DNA of 64,000 nt from Gymnorhina tibicen (lineage: Eukaryota > Chordata > Aves > Passeriformes > Artamidae), in NCBI GenBank assembly GCA_013399875.1, contig VXAZ01000446.1:434001-498000 (forward strand), given 5' to 3'. Numbering within the stretch: position 1 is the first letter of the stretch; each line of letters opens with the position of its first letter. Of the stretch, positions 26,301 through 38,540 are shown piece after piece. A model generated the notes under the pieces. The model made no database searches and was not told the origin of the DNA. It worked only from the letters and a program-made list of their open reading frames with translations. Made by a program: the position numbers and the translations under genes.

Positions 26301-29089
26301 GCATTGGGCTGACCTTGCTGACTTGCTCTTTCCTTTTCTCCTTTTATTTTTTTGTTGATCTAAGGTCCCATCTGGATGAACTTTTGGGAAAGACATCTTA
26401 AAAAGGCACTTTAAAAAGGAGCAAAAATGGCGATATGCAGCAAATGAACATTTTGTCATGTTGGAAGAGACGACATAGGAAACGAATGCAGCATCACACA
26501 AGTGTGCCCTGGTAGGTTCCTAGATCATGATCATCAACTGCTTTGTTCCAGCTACAAAAGGTGTGTTTTGAAGATGGCTATTTCAAGGCAGGCGCCAACC
26601 ATTTTTAATTGAGTCAGGCTTATTTAATGGCTTTGTACTTCCTATTTTCCTTGGACAAGTACACCAGTTGAAACAAGAAAAATTAAAAAGTGCTGCTTTT
26701 CTGATGCAGTGGATAACACTGCATGTATTCCTAATGTCTCCATTCAGTCCTTCTGACAAGACACATTGACATAAGAGTAATCAAAACACACAACATGTCC
26801 CTTAACCTCTCTGACATCCTCAGTTACATCTCAATATGTTGTGAGCCAAAAATGATGAATGCCAGAACTATGAATGCTGAACAGGATAACTAATACTAGT
26901 AGTGAAAAGCAAAACACATCTGAATATGAATTGGCATTTTCAAATTAAACAGCTCTGATTCTGATAGCTAGTAAACATATTTATAATCATTCAGATGCTA
27001 AAATATGTGCTTCTAGTCCTCGGATGAATAAACACAAAAGCTGTGCCTGTTGATAAGTACTTACACGTTCATTTCTTTAGTTGGAATACAAATCATACTT
27101 TTAACTTTTTTTCTTTCTTTTTTTCTTTTAATTAAATAGGCCTAGGACTCCTTCAGCAAGTCTATATCATTGTAACACCATCACTGACTGTGAATGGTGC
27201 ACGAAACCATTATATACAATTCCACTGGAGTTTTTCTGACAGAAGCATTTGACACAGAGATAAACCCTCTTTAGTGCATTTGCTGCTTGGGTTGATCAAT
27301 AGCCTAGTTAATTTCTTTATATATTTTTTAAATGCAGATACATTCCCAATTCAGCATTTTGTGCATGTACCATATTTTAATTATATCCATAAATAATACC
27401 AGTTGGTGTGGTTAAAAGCTTGGGGAGGGGAAGGGGGGGAAAAAAAACAACCAATGAATAGAAAAACCAAAGAAAGAGGTAGTTAATCACAGTTTTTAAG
27501 GGACATGCTTTCAAGGGATAAATGGCAGAGAAGGAAAAAGGAAGAGACTATGCAGCAATTTAAACCTACAAGCACTTGGAAAAAAGATCACTTGGCATGA
27601 AACCACCTTCCTTGGAGTCTGAACAGGCTGAATTTTACCTCCTGTGAGTTTTGGAACAGACAGAGCTGACAAGGGAGGCAAAATATAGCAATCTAAGTAT
27701 GCATTTGAACACAACAATTTATCTAAAGAATAAAAATGCAACTGCTTTTACAACTGGTTCCAAGATCTTCTATGAAGGCAAGCAGGGGAAGGAAGATGTC
27801 TCTGCATGGCCACCACGTGCCCAGCAGCACTAACACTGCTGACGGGTGCCATCTGAGGCACTGGACAGAACCAGAGGATTGCTCCCAGAACCAGAAGATC
27901 AGTGCATGGAAGAGGAGCTGGTGAGCACTCACTGACAAAGACCTAAGAGGTAGAGAAGTGCTCTCAGCCTCAGAGGTCAGAGGCCCCTTACCTAAACAGA
28001 AAAACTCCAGAGGAGCTAAAAAACAAAGGTACTTTACAAAGTGGCCAAATGATGCTCTAACCACTGCAGTGTTTCTTCACCACTCTCAGAAGAGCTGAGG
28101 TGATTTGCCTTCCTCCTCAGGCAAATACTTAATTGGAATTAAGGTACCTAAAATTGCTCGTAAATATCTGACCCCATCTGAATTCCTAAATCTTTGGAAG
28201 AATTGCGCGTGTTGCTTAGCATTATGTATTAAGTATGGTACTACCTAGAGGATTCCGAGTCAATCTCACAAATACACACAGTATGCAAATCAATTGCTCA
28301 GAAATAAATAAAACCATCAAATTGCCTCTAAAATAATGAGATATAGGGAAATAAATATCAATCCCTGAAAATACTGTTTAGTCCTTTCATTTTTTTTTCT
28401 TTGCCATACGGTTTTGAAACCTTTCAATTTTACTTGTATTACATGTTCCCCATGAATGTGATGTCCAGAAATTACCTTCAAGAAATGCGAAAAAAAAAAT
28501 CCAAGTGCAAAGATTCTCAGAGAAAACTATCTAAGAGTAAGTAAGAGTCAGTGACTACCTAAGAGATACTTCGAATAGGAATGAGAAACACTAACAGCTG
28601 AATACTATTACTAAAATTCAGTTGTAGCTACTTTTTGCCCCACACACACCACTTGACCATTCATGCATGTGGCTGAAGTTGGAAAGTATGTAAACCCACA
28701 CAGCTCAAAGGGGAAGAGCACTTCACAAATTCAAACTGAATTTTTGGAAAAAAACTCCCACTCCCAGTCCATGCACACCAAGAGCAGACCCTTCTGCCAG
28801 GAAAACTCACACCAGCCTCAGGTTTGGCCCCGACCGGGCTTCTTCCTTTAAACAAGAGGCCTAGCAGAACCAGAGCTGATGTAGAGACAAGGATGCTTTG
28901 CAGACTGGTTCTTCTTTGTTCAAATGGCATGATTAATATGAATATGAATGCAAAACTTCACAATCTAAATTAAAATTCAACAGGAAGAGGGAAAATGTGA
29001 CACCCTGCATTTTAAAGCATAATGTTATGCACAGACTGGACCACTTTTACCAACCAAGCAAGACATGACATGAAGTTTAATAAATATTC
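23331..29089. other. Noncoding single-copy DNA, no gene seen
   Basis: No gene or named interspersed repeat is visible. A two-copy 13-bp repeat of ATTATTACACCCA lies at 25990-26002 and 26010-26022, with T-rich low complexity near 27108-27128. ORFs are at most 113 codons. Confidence 0.57.
24441..24481 (+). promoter_or_regulatory. Two-part motif, copy A (GCTGCAGTTACGG ... CCACGTGGAG)
   Basis: A 13-mer at 24441-24453 is followed 18 bp later by a palindromic E-box decamer CCACGTGGAG at 24472-24481. The same two words recur in the same order and orientation at 29455-29481. The spacer here contains TAATTTAAATGGATTA, rich in homeodomain-type words. Function is unknown. Confidence 0.35.
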
Positions 29090-29482
29090 AATAAAAAAGG
29101 AAGAAATATGAATTTGATGAAGTTTGCGGGCAATTAGAGCAATTTATTTCACTATTAACATGACAGACTAAATGGAAATCAGCTCTCGGTGAAAATGCAG
29201 TTTTACTGCCCAGCATTCAGATTGCTGTGCAATTAAATAATGAAACGGGTGAGGGGCATCCATGACCGACTTCTCCAGCAAGGCAACCATCCATCAGAGC
29301 CCTGCCTCCTGCCAGCCCAGAGCAGAGACAGCGTGTGAGGGGATGTGTGTACGCCTGCCCGGGTCTAACACTGCAGGGCGGATTTCTTTCCACTGTGCAA
29401 AAAGCGTTTCCCACATGGCCAGCTCACCCCTGCTCCTGCTGCACTAAAATGCCAGCTGCAGTTACGGGGTACCACGTGGAGT
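29090..29482. promoter_or_regulatory. Candidate conserved noncoding element with copy B of the two-part motif
   Basis: The left half is AT-rich with CAATTAG and TTTATT words. The right half is GC-richer with retained CpGs (29330, 29352, 29360, 29379). It ends in GCTGCAGTTACGG (29455-29467) and CCACGTGGAG (29472-29481), separated by 4 bp, repeating the pair at 24441-24481. The regulatory call is inference. Confidence 0.3.
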
Positions 29483-30869
29483 TCACTGTTTGTTTTCTTC
29501 ATTAAGAAAAAATATTAATCATGTATTAAGAAAGTCAACATTTTATCCAAGTTCAGGCTGAAACTAAAAAGCCATGACATTCCTTTTCCCCATGGACACT
29601 CATTAAGAAAGGAGGATTCTCTTATATCAGATCCTCTAGAAACAAACAAACAAACAAGACTCTGTGCTTAATTCACCACATACAGCTCTTCAATCTGCCA
29701 GGAGATTTGAAGAGGAGGGGTGCAGATATTTCAGAACATTAAGATTGCTCTTAATTTGAGCATATGTACTCCAGTATTTCAAGAAAAAATCCCCTATTTC
29801 TGTATGTTAAGCAATGCCTAAATATTTCCTTACCCCTTTGACAGCAGGTGCTGCTCCCAACAGATCCAGCAAGTTCATCTCAGTTGTCAAACTGCTGGTC
29901 CTGACAGACTCTCCAGCAGTCAGTTGTGTTTGACAGATTGTAATCTGTTGATAAAATGCTTCCTTTCTAAAACAGCCACTTTGTCTAGCAGCACACATAG
30001 CAATAGAGGTGCAAAACATCTGCTCTAAATTATTCCTCCTTTTGACTAACTCCCCCCAAAAGCTGCCTTTTTGCAAGAGAATTAAAAAAAAATCAAAACA
30101 AAAAACTTAAGACATCAAATATGTCTGTTTGCAAGCTTACATCATCTATAAGATCAAAGCAGGCTAGTTTGGAACGCCTGACTTATAACAAGCTTTAAAG
30201 GAATCTCCTTTCAGGACACTGCAAAGAAAACCTTCCAGTGGCTTCAGTTGGCCACCAAAAATTGCAGATACATTTGAAAATCTATTACTAAATTACTCTG
30301 GACTTGCAGCATATAATACACAGCTTGGCTAGTGCTACAACTTCCGAGCTGGTCCATCCACTAATAGCCATCACCATGGGAACAAGGAAACAGCCACCAG
30401 CAAAAGGGAAAACATTTTCTTGGTCCTTGAAAATCTAGAGTTTTGCCTACTGTCCCTCAATTGCATTTCATCCATCAACTTACTGCTGAACCAACTGGGA
30501 CTTCATCATACAAAAATCAATGAAATTCCATCTAAAATTAAGAACATTTTTATGGATCAGAATTTCAGTTTGAATAAAGATACCCATCTTTGTTCCAATT
30601 TTAGGAAACAAGCTCTGCAGATCAATTTCAGACTCAGTTTCAAAAAGAAGAAAGACGGCCCTGAAAGCTTTGATCTGCTACAGTTTGAGAGAAGTATTCC
30701 ATAGTGTCAATATTCCCATTTATCTCACCATTTGACTGCAGATTTTCCAGAAAGTAATCAAGAAAAGGAAGGAAAAAAGAAAGCTATCCAAATGAAATTC
30801 AGTCCAATAAGTTTAATTACAGCTATGCATGTAGCAAATTCACTTATATAACAAATACTCCAGCCAAGT
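29483..30869. other. Noncoding single-copy DNA, no gene seen
   Basis: There is an AAAC run near 29641-29658 and A-rich stretches near 30083. No gene or recognisable element. Confidence 0.57.
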
Positions 30870-31200
30870 CAGTGCAGCAACAACTCAGCTTTGGAGCAGG
30901 CACAGTGCAGCACCATCGATTGACAAGCCGACGTGGTTGGTTTAATGCATATGTCGGTATATCCAGTGGCAGCACATAAACCAAAGGGCACATTTGAACT
31001 ATGAGCCAGCACACTAGTTTGTATGAACATGTCAGGCAACGTCCTGCCCCTACTCAAATCAATGCAAAGCTTGTCACAGTCTTGAGCATGGCCAGAATCA
31101 CAGTCTCGAGCCTCGAATATTCTGCAGAGGCCAGCGTGGTACAAAACGCTCCATCATCTCCTGAAATTGGACAGGCTCCTTACAAGGACCACTTTAACTA
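30870..31200. promoter_or_regulatory. Candidate conserved noncoding element
   Basis: This block retains several CpGs (near 30918, 30930, 30955, 31040, 31105, 31115, 31133), has a TTAATGCATATG octamer/POU-like word around 30942-30953 and an AATCAATGCAAAG word near 31057. It is repeat-free. This is inference from composition and motifs only. Confidence 0.25.
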
Positions 31201-31662
31201 AACTCACTAAAGGAGCAAGGAAAGGATTTGATGCACAAACCGACTTGTGAAGGATCCATGATACCACTTATTAAAGTTGTGGTCTAGTTTCAAAAGCACC
31301 TGTGGCACTGCTGTGCTGAATTAAGTGCAAGAACATGAGAGGTCCAGCCTCTGCATCTAGGGGAATACCTTGATCCTGACTTGCAGCTCCACTGCGGGCC
31401 AGCTGGTACGTGGCTCCCCTGTCAGGGCATCAGAAGGCTGCCTCAGTAACGAGAAGCCTGTAGCTATTAATATTTCATGGGGAATATGTATTGCCGCAGC
31501 ATCGTGAGGAGTTATTGATAAGGAGAAATCAGAAAGAAAGCACAGCATCTTTAATCATGAAGATTTCCCCCCCACACTCCCAAGCTGAAAAGGGAGAGTT
31601 GCTCATTAAGACAAATGCCACGGGGCACAGACACAACCGCAGGCAGGTTCTCCCACCATGCC

Positions 31663-31722
31663 CACAAATTCCACAGGCGTGGCAGGGATGGACACAAAGT
31701 CCACAGGCGTGGCATTAAGGAC
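31663..31722. repeat. Two-unit 30-bp tandem repeat
   Basis: Two adjacent 30-bp units (31663-31692 and 31693-31722) share CACAAA-TCCACAGGCGTGGCA in full apart from one base, with more divergent ends. This is a recent-looking local duplication, not coding. Confidence 0.85.
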
Positions 31723-33099
31723 AACACACGCAGCCCAGCACAATGCCATGAGCCATCACTAATGGGAGGGTAACAAAATGCTCTGCCTGCAACAGAACAA
31801 CAGGCACCTGCTCTCCAGAGTCTCAACAAATCCTTCCTCTGCTTACCAAATTTTTAGAAGACTGTAAGAGAGCAGCACAGCAAATCTACCCACACTGCAC
31901 CTTCTCATACCAACTGTGTATGAGCATAACTCATAAGAAATCTCAGGAGTCACCACCCACTGCTATTAACAGAATAGCAGTGTTGTTAGCATCAATAACA
32001 ACATCATTTTAATGCTTTTTCAATTTGCATTTCTCTATGTGCCAGTGTGTTAAGCAGCGTTAATCACGTGGTTTTGCTGGGACATCATGTTTACAGTAGC
32101 ATCTGTTGAGCTGCTAACATGTGAGACCTACCACATTTGAATTCTTTTCTGAAAACCATCACACTAAAGAGCTGATGGTGCTTCACTGGAGCCTCCAAAA
32201 AGTTTCAGGGACACTGTGGCTTCTGCTCTGCATGCACCCCATGTTTCCTGGAGCCACAGGAAGAACTATGTGGAGACACAGTTTCTTTTTTCCAAATCAC
32301 TTCTATTTTTTTTTTTTTCTAATTTGATCCACATATGGTTTCTGGAATGGATTCATAAGTTTCTTTACCCAATGGATAAACACATGTGATTTTTTTACTG
32401 AGCTCCAGCTTCGCCTATTCCAAACCCAGTCCCTCAGAGCTCCCCAACCCAGGGGCCACCCATGGCCACTCTTCTTCTCGAGGCAGAAGTGCCTCAAAGT
32501 GCCAAAACCTCCGGGGTCCTTTGTCGGGACAGCGACATGTGGCTGCAGTGATGTTCCCCTTTGGGAGAAGGGGGCTCCAAGGTGACGTTTTGTGCAGGCC
32601 AGGGCCCTGCTGATCCCTTCAGAGCAGCTCATCCCTGAGGTGAGGGTGCAGCCAGCTGGAGCATGGCCACCATTTCCTCTGAGGTTGCACTGCCCTGAGC
32701 AGCTCTTTCACAGGGAAAACAGAAGAAAAAGGACAAGGAACACACCTGAAGGAAATACAGAAAACTCTACCAATGCTCCCAAAGGCAGTGGAGGGTCCTG
32801 GTTGTCTCCAGACATTTTGGTGGTTGTTGCTGAGGCAGCGGTGAGCACACGCAGGGGCTGCCCAGAAATCCACCACAAAACATAAACTTCACCTGCAAGT
32901 CTGGTCATGCCAGAGGACTCAAACCTCTCTCAGAATTTTGAGATGAAAACACTTCCTGAGGAGATCTGGGCGCTGCCCCCGAGGCAGCTTCCTGGTGATG
33001 GGACCACCTTGCTGCCCCTCACAGCAGCTGGGTCACTGCCACCACCCCCAGAAGGACCAGGAGCACCTTTGCATCAAAATGGCCCAGGTCAGGGTCCTG
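31723..33099. other. Noncoding DNA with a GC-richer section
   Basis: From about 32390 to 33100 the composition is clearly richer in G+C than the flanks and keeps several CpGs. Overlapping ORFs of about 60-110 codons occur on both strands, a usual by-product of higher GC. The section directly precedes the LINE relic and could include an unrecognisable upstream part of that element. No domain is visible. Confidence 0.5.
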
Positions 33100-33109
33100 G
33101 GAGCTGGAG

Positions 33110-34430
33110 ATCACTGAGTCCCACTGCCAACCCTGCTCACGTGGTAGAGCTTATTATGAAGAATAAACTCACTGGTCATATGGATAAGAAAGACCTCACT
33201 GAAAAAGAACTAGCATGTCTTCTATAGAGGGAAATCCTGCCTCGATAACCTGTAGTCATACAAGGTAGTCAATTGGTGTGTGAACAAAAGGGATTTTCAG
33301 AATAATTGGATTTTCAAAAAGCTTCTGACAAAGCCCATGCAAAAGATTATTAAAGAAACTAAGCTGTCGTGGGCCTGAAGAAAAGTCTCTTTTATAGGCT
33401 AAAAGCTGGTTAGGAAGCAAAAGGTTTGGGGATCAAGAAAAGCCAGCACCAGGGTCCCCCAGGGGTACATACTTGTGAGATTTCTTTCGGTACCTTCATC
33501 ACAGGCCTGGAGAAGGGAGAAAGGCTGAAATCTTGGAGCCTGCAGGTGAAACTAAACCAACGGGGGTGCTCAAATGCCACAGCAATGGTGAAGAACACCA
33601 ACAGAAGATCAAAAAGCCAAGTGAGCAAGCAAGGAGGAGGCAGCTGAGCCTCACTAAATAAGCTTAGAGATAATACATGTAGGGGTAATAACCTAAACCC
33701 TGCCTATGTAATGCTGAACTCATGAGAGTCACAGCTTCAGATCTTGGAGTCATCACTGACAGCTATCTGAAATCACTGGCTCATTGTGCAGTGGCCTCCA
33801 AAAAAAGAATCAACAAAATGCTGTGAATCATCTGGAGGGATACTGTGAGAAGGACAGGTGTTGCTTTGCCGCTTCACAAGTCCTTGGCATGTCCCCATCC
33901 TGTGGGCAGTGCCAGTCTTGGGAAGGTTGCAGTTCTTAAACAAAGCCAAGGAACACCATACGGGGATGTAGCTGCCACCTTGCCCAAGGGTCCAGACTAC
34001 CCAGTTTGGGGGCAGAAAGCTGAAGAGTTTGCAGTTCTAAGGTTTGCGAAAACATAGATGCAGTGGATAAGCTTAAAGAAGTGCAGTTTGCCAAGTGCTG
34101 CAGAACAAGAAGTAGGGAGAACTGGTAAAATTAGGAGGAGATTGATTTAGAAGAGGTAAAAAAAAAAAAAATTGCACAGGAGGTGGTGAGCACCTCAGAC
34201 TTGCTGCTGGCACAGGGCTGGGGAGACAGGCAATGCCAGGGGACTCAAAAGGTGCTGGACAACTCATGGACAATAGGCAGGCAGGGACCTCACATCCCCA
34301 AAACAACTGTGGGTAGAGGGAGATGCTGTAGGAGAGTCCAGGCTGCCTCCTCTCCCTAAGCACCAGTCCCTTTTGCCATGCAGAAGAGGCAGAAGGAAAA
34401 GAGGAAGAAAACTATTCTCACTCAGCAGGT
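33110..34430 (+). mobile_element. Ancient CR1/L3-clade LINE ORF2 relic (reverse transcriptase part)
   Basis: Translating pieces of this stretch gives a decayed non-LTR reverse transcriptase in the expected order. A LTGHMDKKDL-like segment ends at a stop near 33227. The RT motif-A text LDFQKASDKAHA lies at 33306-33341. The motif-B-type text VPQGYILV lies at 33453-33476, in the same frame. After a shift of frame, a ruined catalytic box PAGETK sits where FADDTK is expected (33539-33556). Then comes DLGVITDS followed by the CAVASKK-containing segment (33740-33823). Further nucleotide-level resemblance to CR1 3' sequence (a 'CCGCTTCACAAGTCC...TGG' region near 33870, an 'AACTCATGGA' word near 34261) continues to about 34.4 kb. 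Several stops, frameshifts and the lost catalytic aspartates make it inactive. Much greater decay than the two short CR1 ends points to an old insertion. Confidence 0.8.
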
Positions 34431-37400
34431 ACAATGACATTAACACAACATGCTACATGAAGAACCTTGTAAGGTCGTTCAAAAAACTAAATTAAAAAAA
34501 AAGATATAATTTTTTTAAAGTTACAGATTTATATATTTCTATTTGAAAGACTTCCCTGCTAAGCAAGTCTTTCTAAAGCCCTGGAACATTTTCCAGTGTT
34601 GACGTGTGGACAGTACACTAGTGTGCATTAAAAGACTTTTGGGTCACCGGGTGGCAGGGAGTAAAGGAAAAACAATAGGATAAGACAGAAGAACAATGTC
34701 CAAATCATTAGATTATTCCAAATGCTCCAAATGCAGGAAAGCTCCAGCCAGGTCTTCCGTGCCTTGAGTGTTTTCCCCATCCTTGGAGTGTCAGTGTAAA
34801 TTATCATCAACATTAATTCTTTTGTTTCTTCCCTTTGCTAACAGATGTAGTAATCGCACATTTGGACACTGGCAATATTTCTAATTGTGTAATGGGGGCA
34901 GAGATAGAATTAATTAATGATCCAAGTTAGATAGAAAATCTGAGTTAATTTCTTACAGGTTTTTGAGGGGTTACTTATGGCTGGAGGTGTTCTTGCAGAC
35001 TTCCAGCTCTGTCACAGGACCCAGTCGTGCATGCCAATGAGAAAATGGGCATTTTTGGGAAGAGAATAGGCTGGATATTGAGGCACCCACTACCACAAAA
35101 ACTACTTTCTTCATGGCAATAGGCCTCAGATAGTAGCTGGAGCCAATGCAAAGCAGTGCTGCCAGAAATGAAATTTCCCTGCTGGGAGCACAGCAGAGTG
35201 ATTTCATTTGAGTGTTTCTTCCCTCCCACCACCACTACACCCTGTTTTTCCTTGTCTGTTCACCTATCTGAATACTCCTGCATATGAAAAGACAGCTGCC
35301 TTCCAACAGCGGGAACTACCAAAAAAATCACACATGCACGAAACCACTGAGTATTTCAAGGACGATCAAAACAACCAAGGACACCCCAGTCTGCAGGCAA
35401 CTGCATAAGTGAGATGAGCTCTGGGTCTGCTGTGGATCTGATGCCCTGGACCTGTGTGGGATGAGCACAGAGCACAAATTATTCCCTTTGCCAGCAGGGA
35501 GACAGTCATACAACACCTTGCTACTCTATCCAAGCAGACTGCTGGCTTTTTCAGGTATTGCGAACTGCCACAAAACACTGGCACAATGGAAAGGGAAGCA
35601 GAGCAAATTGGAATAAAGCTTGTTCACAGTCAGGATTGGGATCACAACCCCTGTTCTACTCTGGAAGTTATAAAACTTGTTAAAGTAATCCATCATAAAT
35701 TATGTGTATATGAGGTTAAATGTCCAGCAAAATGAGACTATTCAGCTAATAATACAGTCTTAGATGGAGCTGTTAAGGGCCATAATTCTCAACGAGATGA
35801 TTATGTTTCACAGCTTTTGAGATTAATAACAAGATTTACATTTTCAGTATCTAGTTATTTTGGGTGGCTTCAGTTTGGGTATGAAACCTACTGACGGAAA
35901 CACACTTTTCTGAAAAAGGCTGTGTCCTACCTCTGAACTCCCATTGTCTAGTGTCTAAATTCACTCAATTTCTTATTCAAATGCCTCCTGCTATATTTCT
36001 GCACATGTTTGCAAAAACAGCTACCCAAGCCCTCTAGAAGAGAAAAGATGCACATACATAAAATACTGCAGTGCAAATATATGACCCTACATCTGTGATA
36101 AAGCTGATCTGGTATAACAAGGAAGAAGTCAGTATGATCCACTCTCACTGAAGCTGTAATTGTTTGTAAGTCAAGAACATTTAAACAGATATTAGGGCAA
36201 CATAAGACCAATCCAAATGCCGTTTTTCCGTGTGACCAAGAGAAGAGAGGATTATCCATAGTACCTGGTGCTAGTACAGCTCGGTCTGGGAAGGTACAAC
36301 CATCACACAAGTAAGAGACCAACCCCAAGGTCTTCTCCAACCTGCAGCCTGCACAAGAGCAGGCAGCCTCTGGCCAAGCTGAACTCAGCTCTGCATCCTG
36401 AAGTCAAATCAAGCTCAGGTCTAGCCCCAGCCCTGGGAAATAGCATTTAACCCTGCTAAAGTAGTGCCACTTGTGTACATTGGTCAGCAACAAACTGAAT
36501 CAACTCTCAAATAGCACAAACCAGCTGGGTTCAGCTTCTACAAGAGATGCAAAGTCCCCCGAGGCCTCTATGTATATTTTAGGATCCAACTTCTCTAGTT
36601 CAGTCTTGAATTCCTATTTTTACTGTCATGACCATTTTTTCAATAAGTAAAATCTGTTGACAAACACTGCGCTCACAGCCTTGCTCAGCAAACGACTGCA
36701 TTTGAAATTCACCACACCTCATCTTTGAGGAAAACATGACTCAGACACCAACACCACTTCTGTGTATGGAAAACAGCTGGCTGGCCTGCTATGACAAACA
36801 TCCACGATCTCCAAAGTCACCCTTTCACTGGATTCAACCACTGTGTATTTGCAGCAAGCAAATACTTACTCCAACTCCCACTTCACTCTCTTTCTCCCAT
36901 CATTAGATTTCTCCTTTTCAGTGTACACAAGCTGCTGGTAACTCTCACTCATGCTGAGACAAGCTTTCCAGCAATTTTACCTCCGAGTCCCCAGTGACTG
37001 TGAGCAGGTTCCCCATCACTCTTATCCAGAACCACATCTACACTGCCCCTGGCATTTGGATAAAAGTGGTTTGTCAATAAAATGCTGAAAGAAATTCCCT
37101 GTTTGGAGTATGTAGTGTCAGTTGACGGACAGGAACTGAGCAACAAGTTTATCTTGACAAAAATAGGATAATTTTTAGGTGTCAGGAACGAATGCAGACC
37201 CAGATGGTTTATTTTTAAAAATACCCATAAAAAAATTAATATTTCATTCAGCATTCCATCTTGGCCTCTCTCTAATGAAGAGCAGGATATTTTTCTTTTT
37301 GGTTTGAAAGTGGCTGTTGATGTTTAACAGGTTGTATAGCTCCAGGCATTATTATTTTTCAAACTACCAACAGCTTGAATACGCCTTCTTTAACTATGGC

Positions 37401-38229
37401 ATTCCAGAAACTCCTAGCTCTACTCTTATATACTGATACAAAAGCTCTGTGTCTTTGCATTAACTTCAAGTTACAACTGCTGAGGATCTACAGAGTCAAG
37501 GAGTGTTAAAAATTAAGGTTACAATGTCATCTGGTCTAATTAGGGACAGCTTATTGCCTCTTTATAATTAGGTCCCTGGCAAGACACATTTGGTTAGTTG
37601 ATTTTTTCTTTTTAATCATCCCTTCATTTATCCTACATATATCTACATATACATAGATAAGGTGTGTGCTCATCCACACACATATGTAAAGGTCATATCT
37701 ATATTGTCAGTATTTGACACATCATAGCCAGGAGTCTTGGCAGTGCAGGATCTCACTGATCCTTAGGTACTTGCCACTGAGAAGGTGGATCTGTAATGAG
37801 CACTGAGTTGTCTTAGGTAAGGCAGACAAATGCTGGCAGAAATGACATATTATACCTCTTCAAGCTGGAAAAGATGAATACACAACTACAAATTGAGCAA
37901 GACATGACTGAAAGCACCAGACCTCTAAGGAACAGGTGTAAAACACAAGGCTGGAAGTGGAAAAACTTCTAATGCAAACAAAAAGAACAAATCTGAAACT
38001 AACCTGATTTTAAACGCCCTTGAGTTGCCTCAGAAAATTGAACAGGGTTATGTTTGCACACTTCACTCCAGGCAGCACTGTGAGGACAAGAGCAGCAGCC
38101 AGGATTTACCTCCTTAAATCCTGCAAGATTCATCCCATTAAAGCCCATTTAGCCAAAGCAAAACAAGCGAATTTTTAAGAGTAATGAGCACTCTTTCAAC
38201 CCCCACCCAATCCTGTCCTTCAGGTTTAC
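34431..38229. other. Noncoding single-copy DNA, no gene seen
   Basis: Short ORFs only (at most 130 codons). AT-rich stretches lie near 34490-34540 and 37640-37700. The part 34580-35060 is repeat-free with TAATTAAT words and could hide a regulatory element, but nothing specific can be shown. Confidence 0.57.
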
Positions 38230-38540
38230 TGCTGCATTTCTTTCCATCACACTTAGAGTGCCTACTGGTAGGAAATGGAAAGCGAACAGTCAGCTAAATC
38301 AACAGCTACCTGTCGTTAGGGAGCTCGATGACACTCCCTGTCATACAAGGAGTGAGAGAAGACACATCTCCATGGCCATCCTTCACCCCAGCAGATGCCA
38401 AAGTCGGCAGATGGCTGGAAGGACGGCATCTCAATTCGCTTTTGATCACGGATCCGAGCTGGGAAGAACAGCTATGCCCCAGCACTCCTGCAATCAGATG
38501 CGGGAGCTTTGAACACTTGGTGGTTTGACAGCACTCATCT
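38230..38540. promoter_or_regulatory. CpG-retaining candidate regulatory block
   Basis: CpGs recur at about 38282, 38315, 38326, 38405, 38424, 38438, 38449 and 38455 inside otherwise CpG-poor sequence, together with ATCAACAG and CAGATG words. Overlapping ORFs of 66-84 codons on both strands show no domain. A conserved enhancer is one explanation; a short unannotated exon is another. Confidence 0.25.

Noticed and set aside
33410..33647. Paired ORFs of 72-73 codons on both strands
   Set aside because: They are chance frames across the decayed LINE reverse-transcriptase region.
37328..37342. Partial similarity to the second half of the let-7 sequence (AGGTTGTATAG)
   Set aside because: The seed half is absent and no hairpin partner lies nearby.
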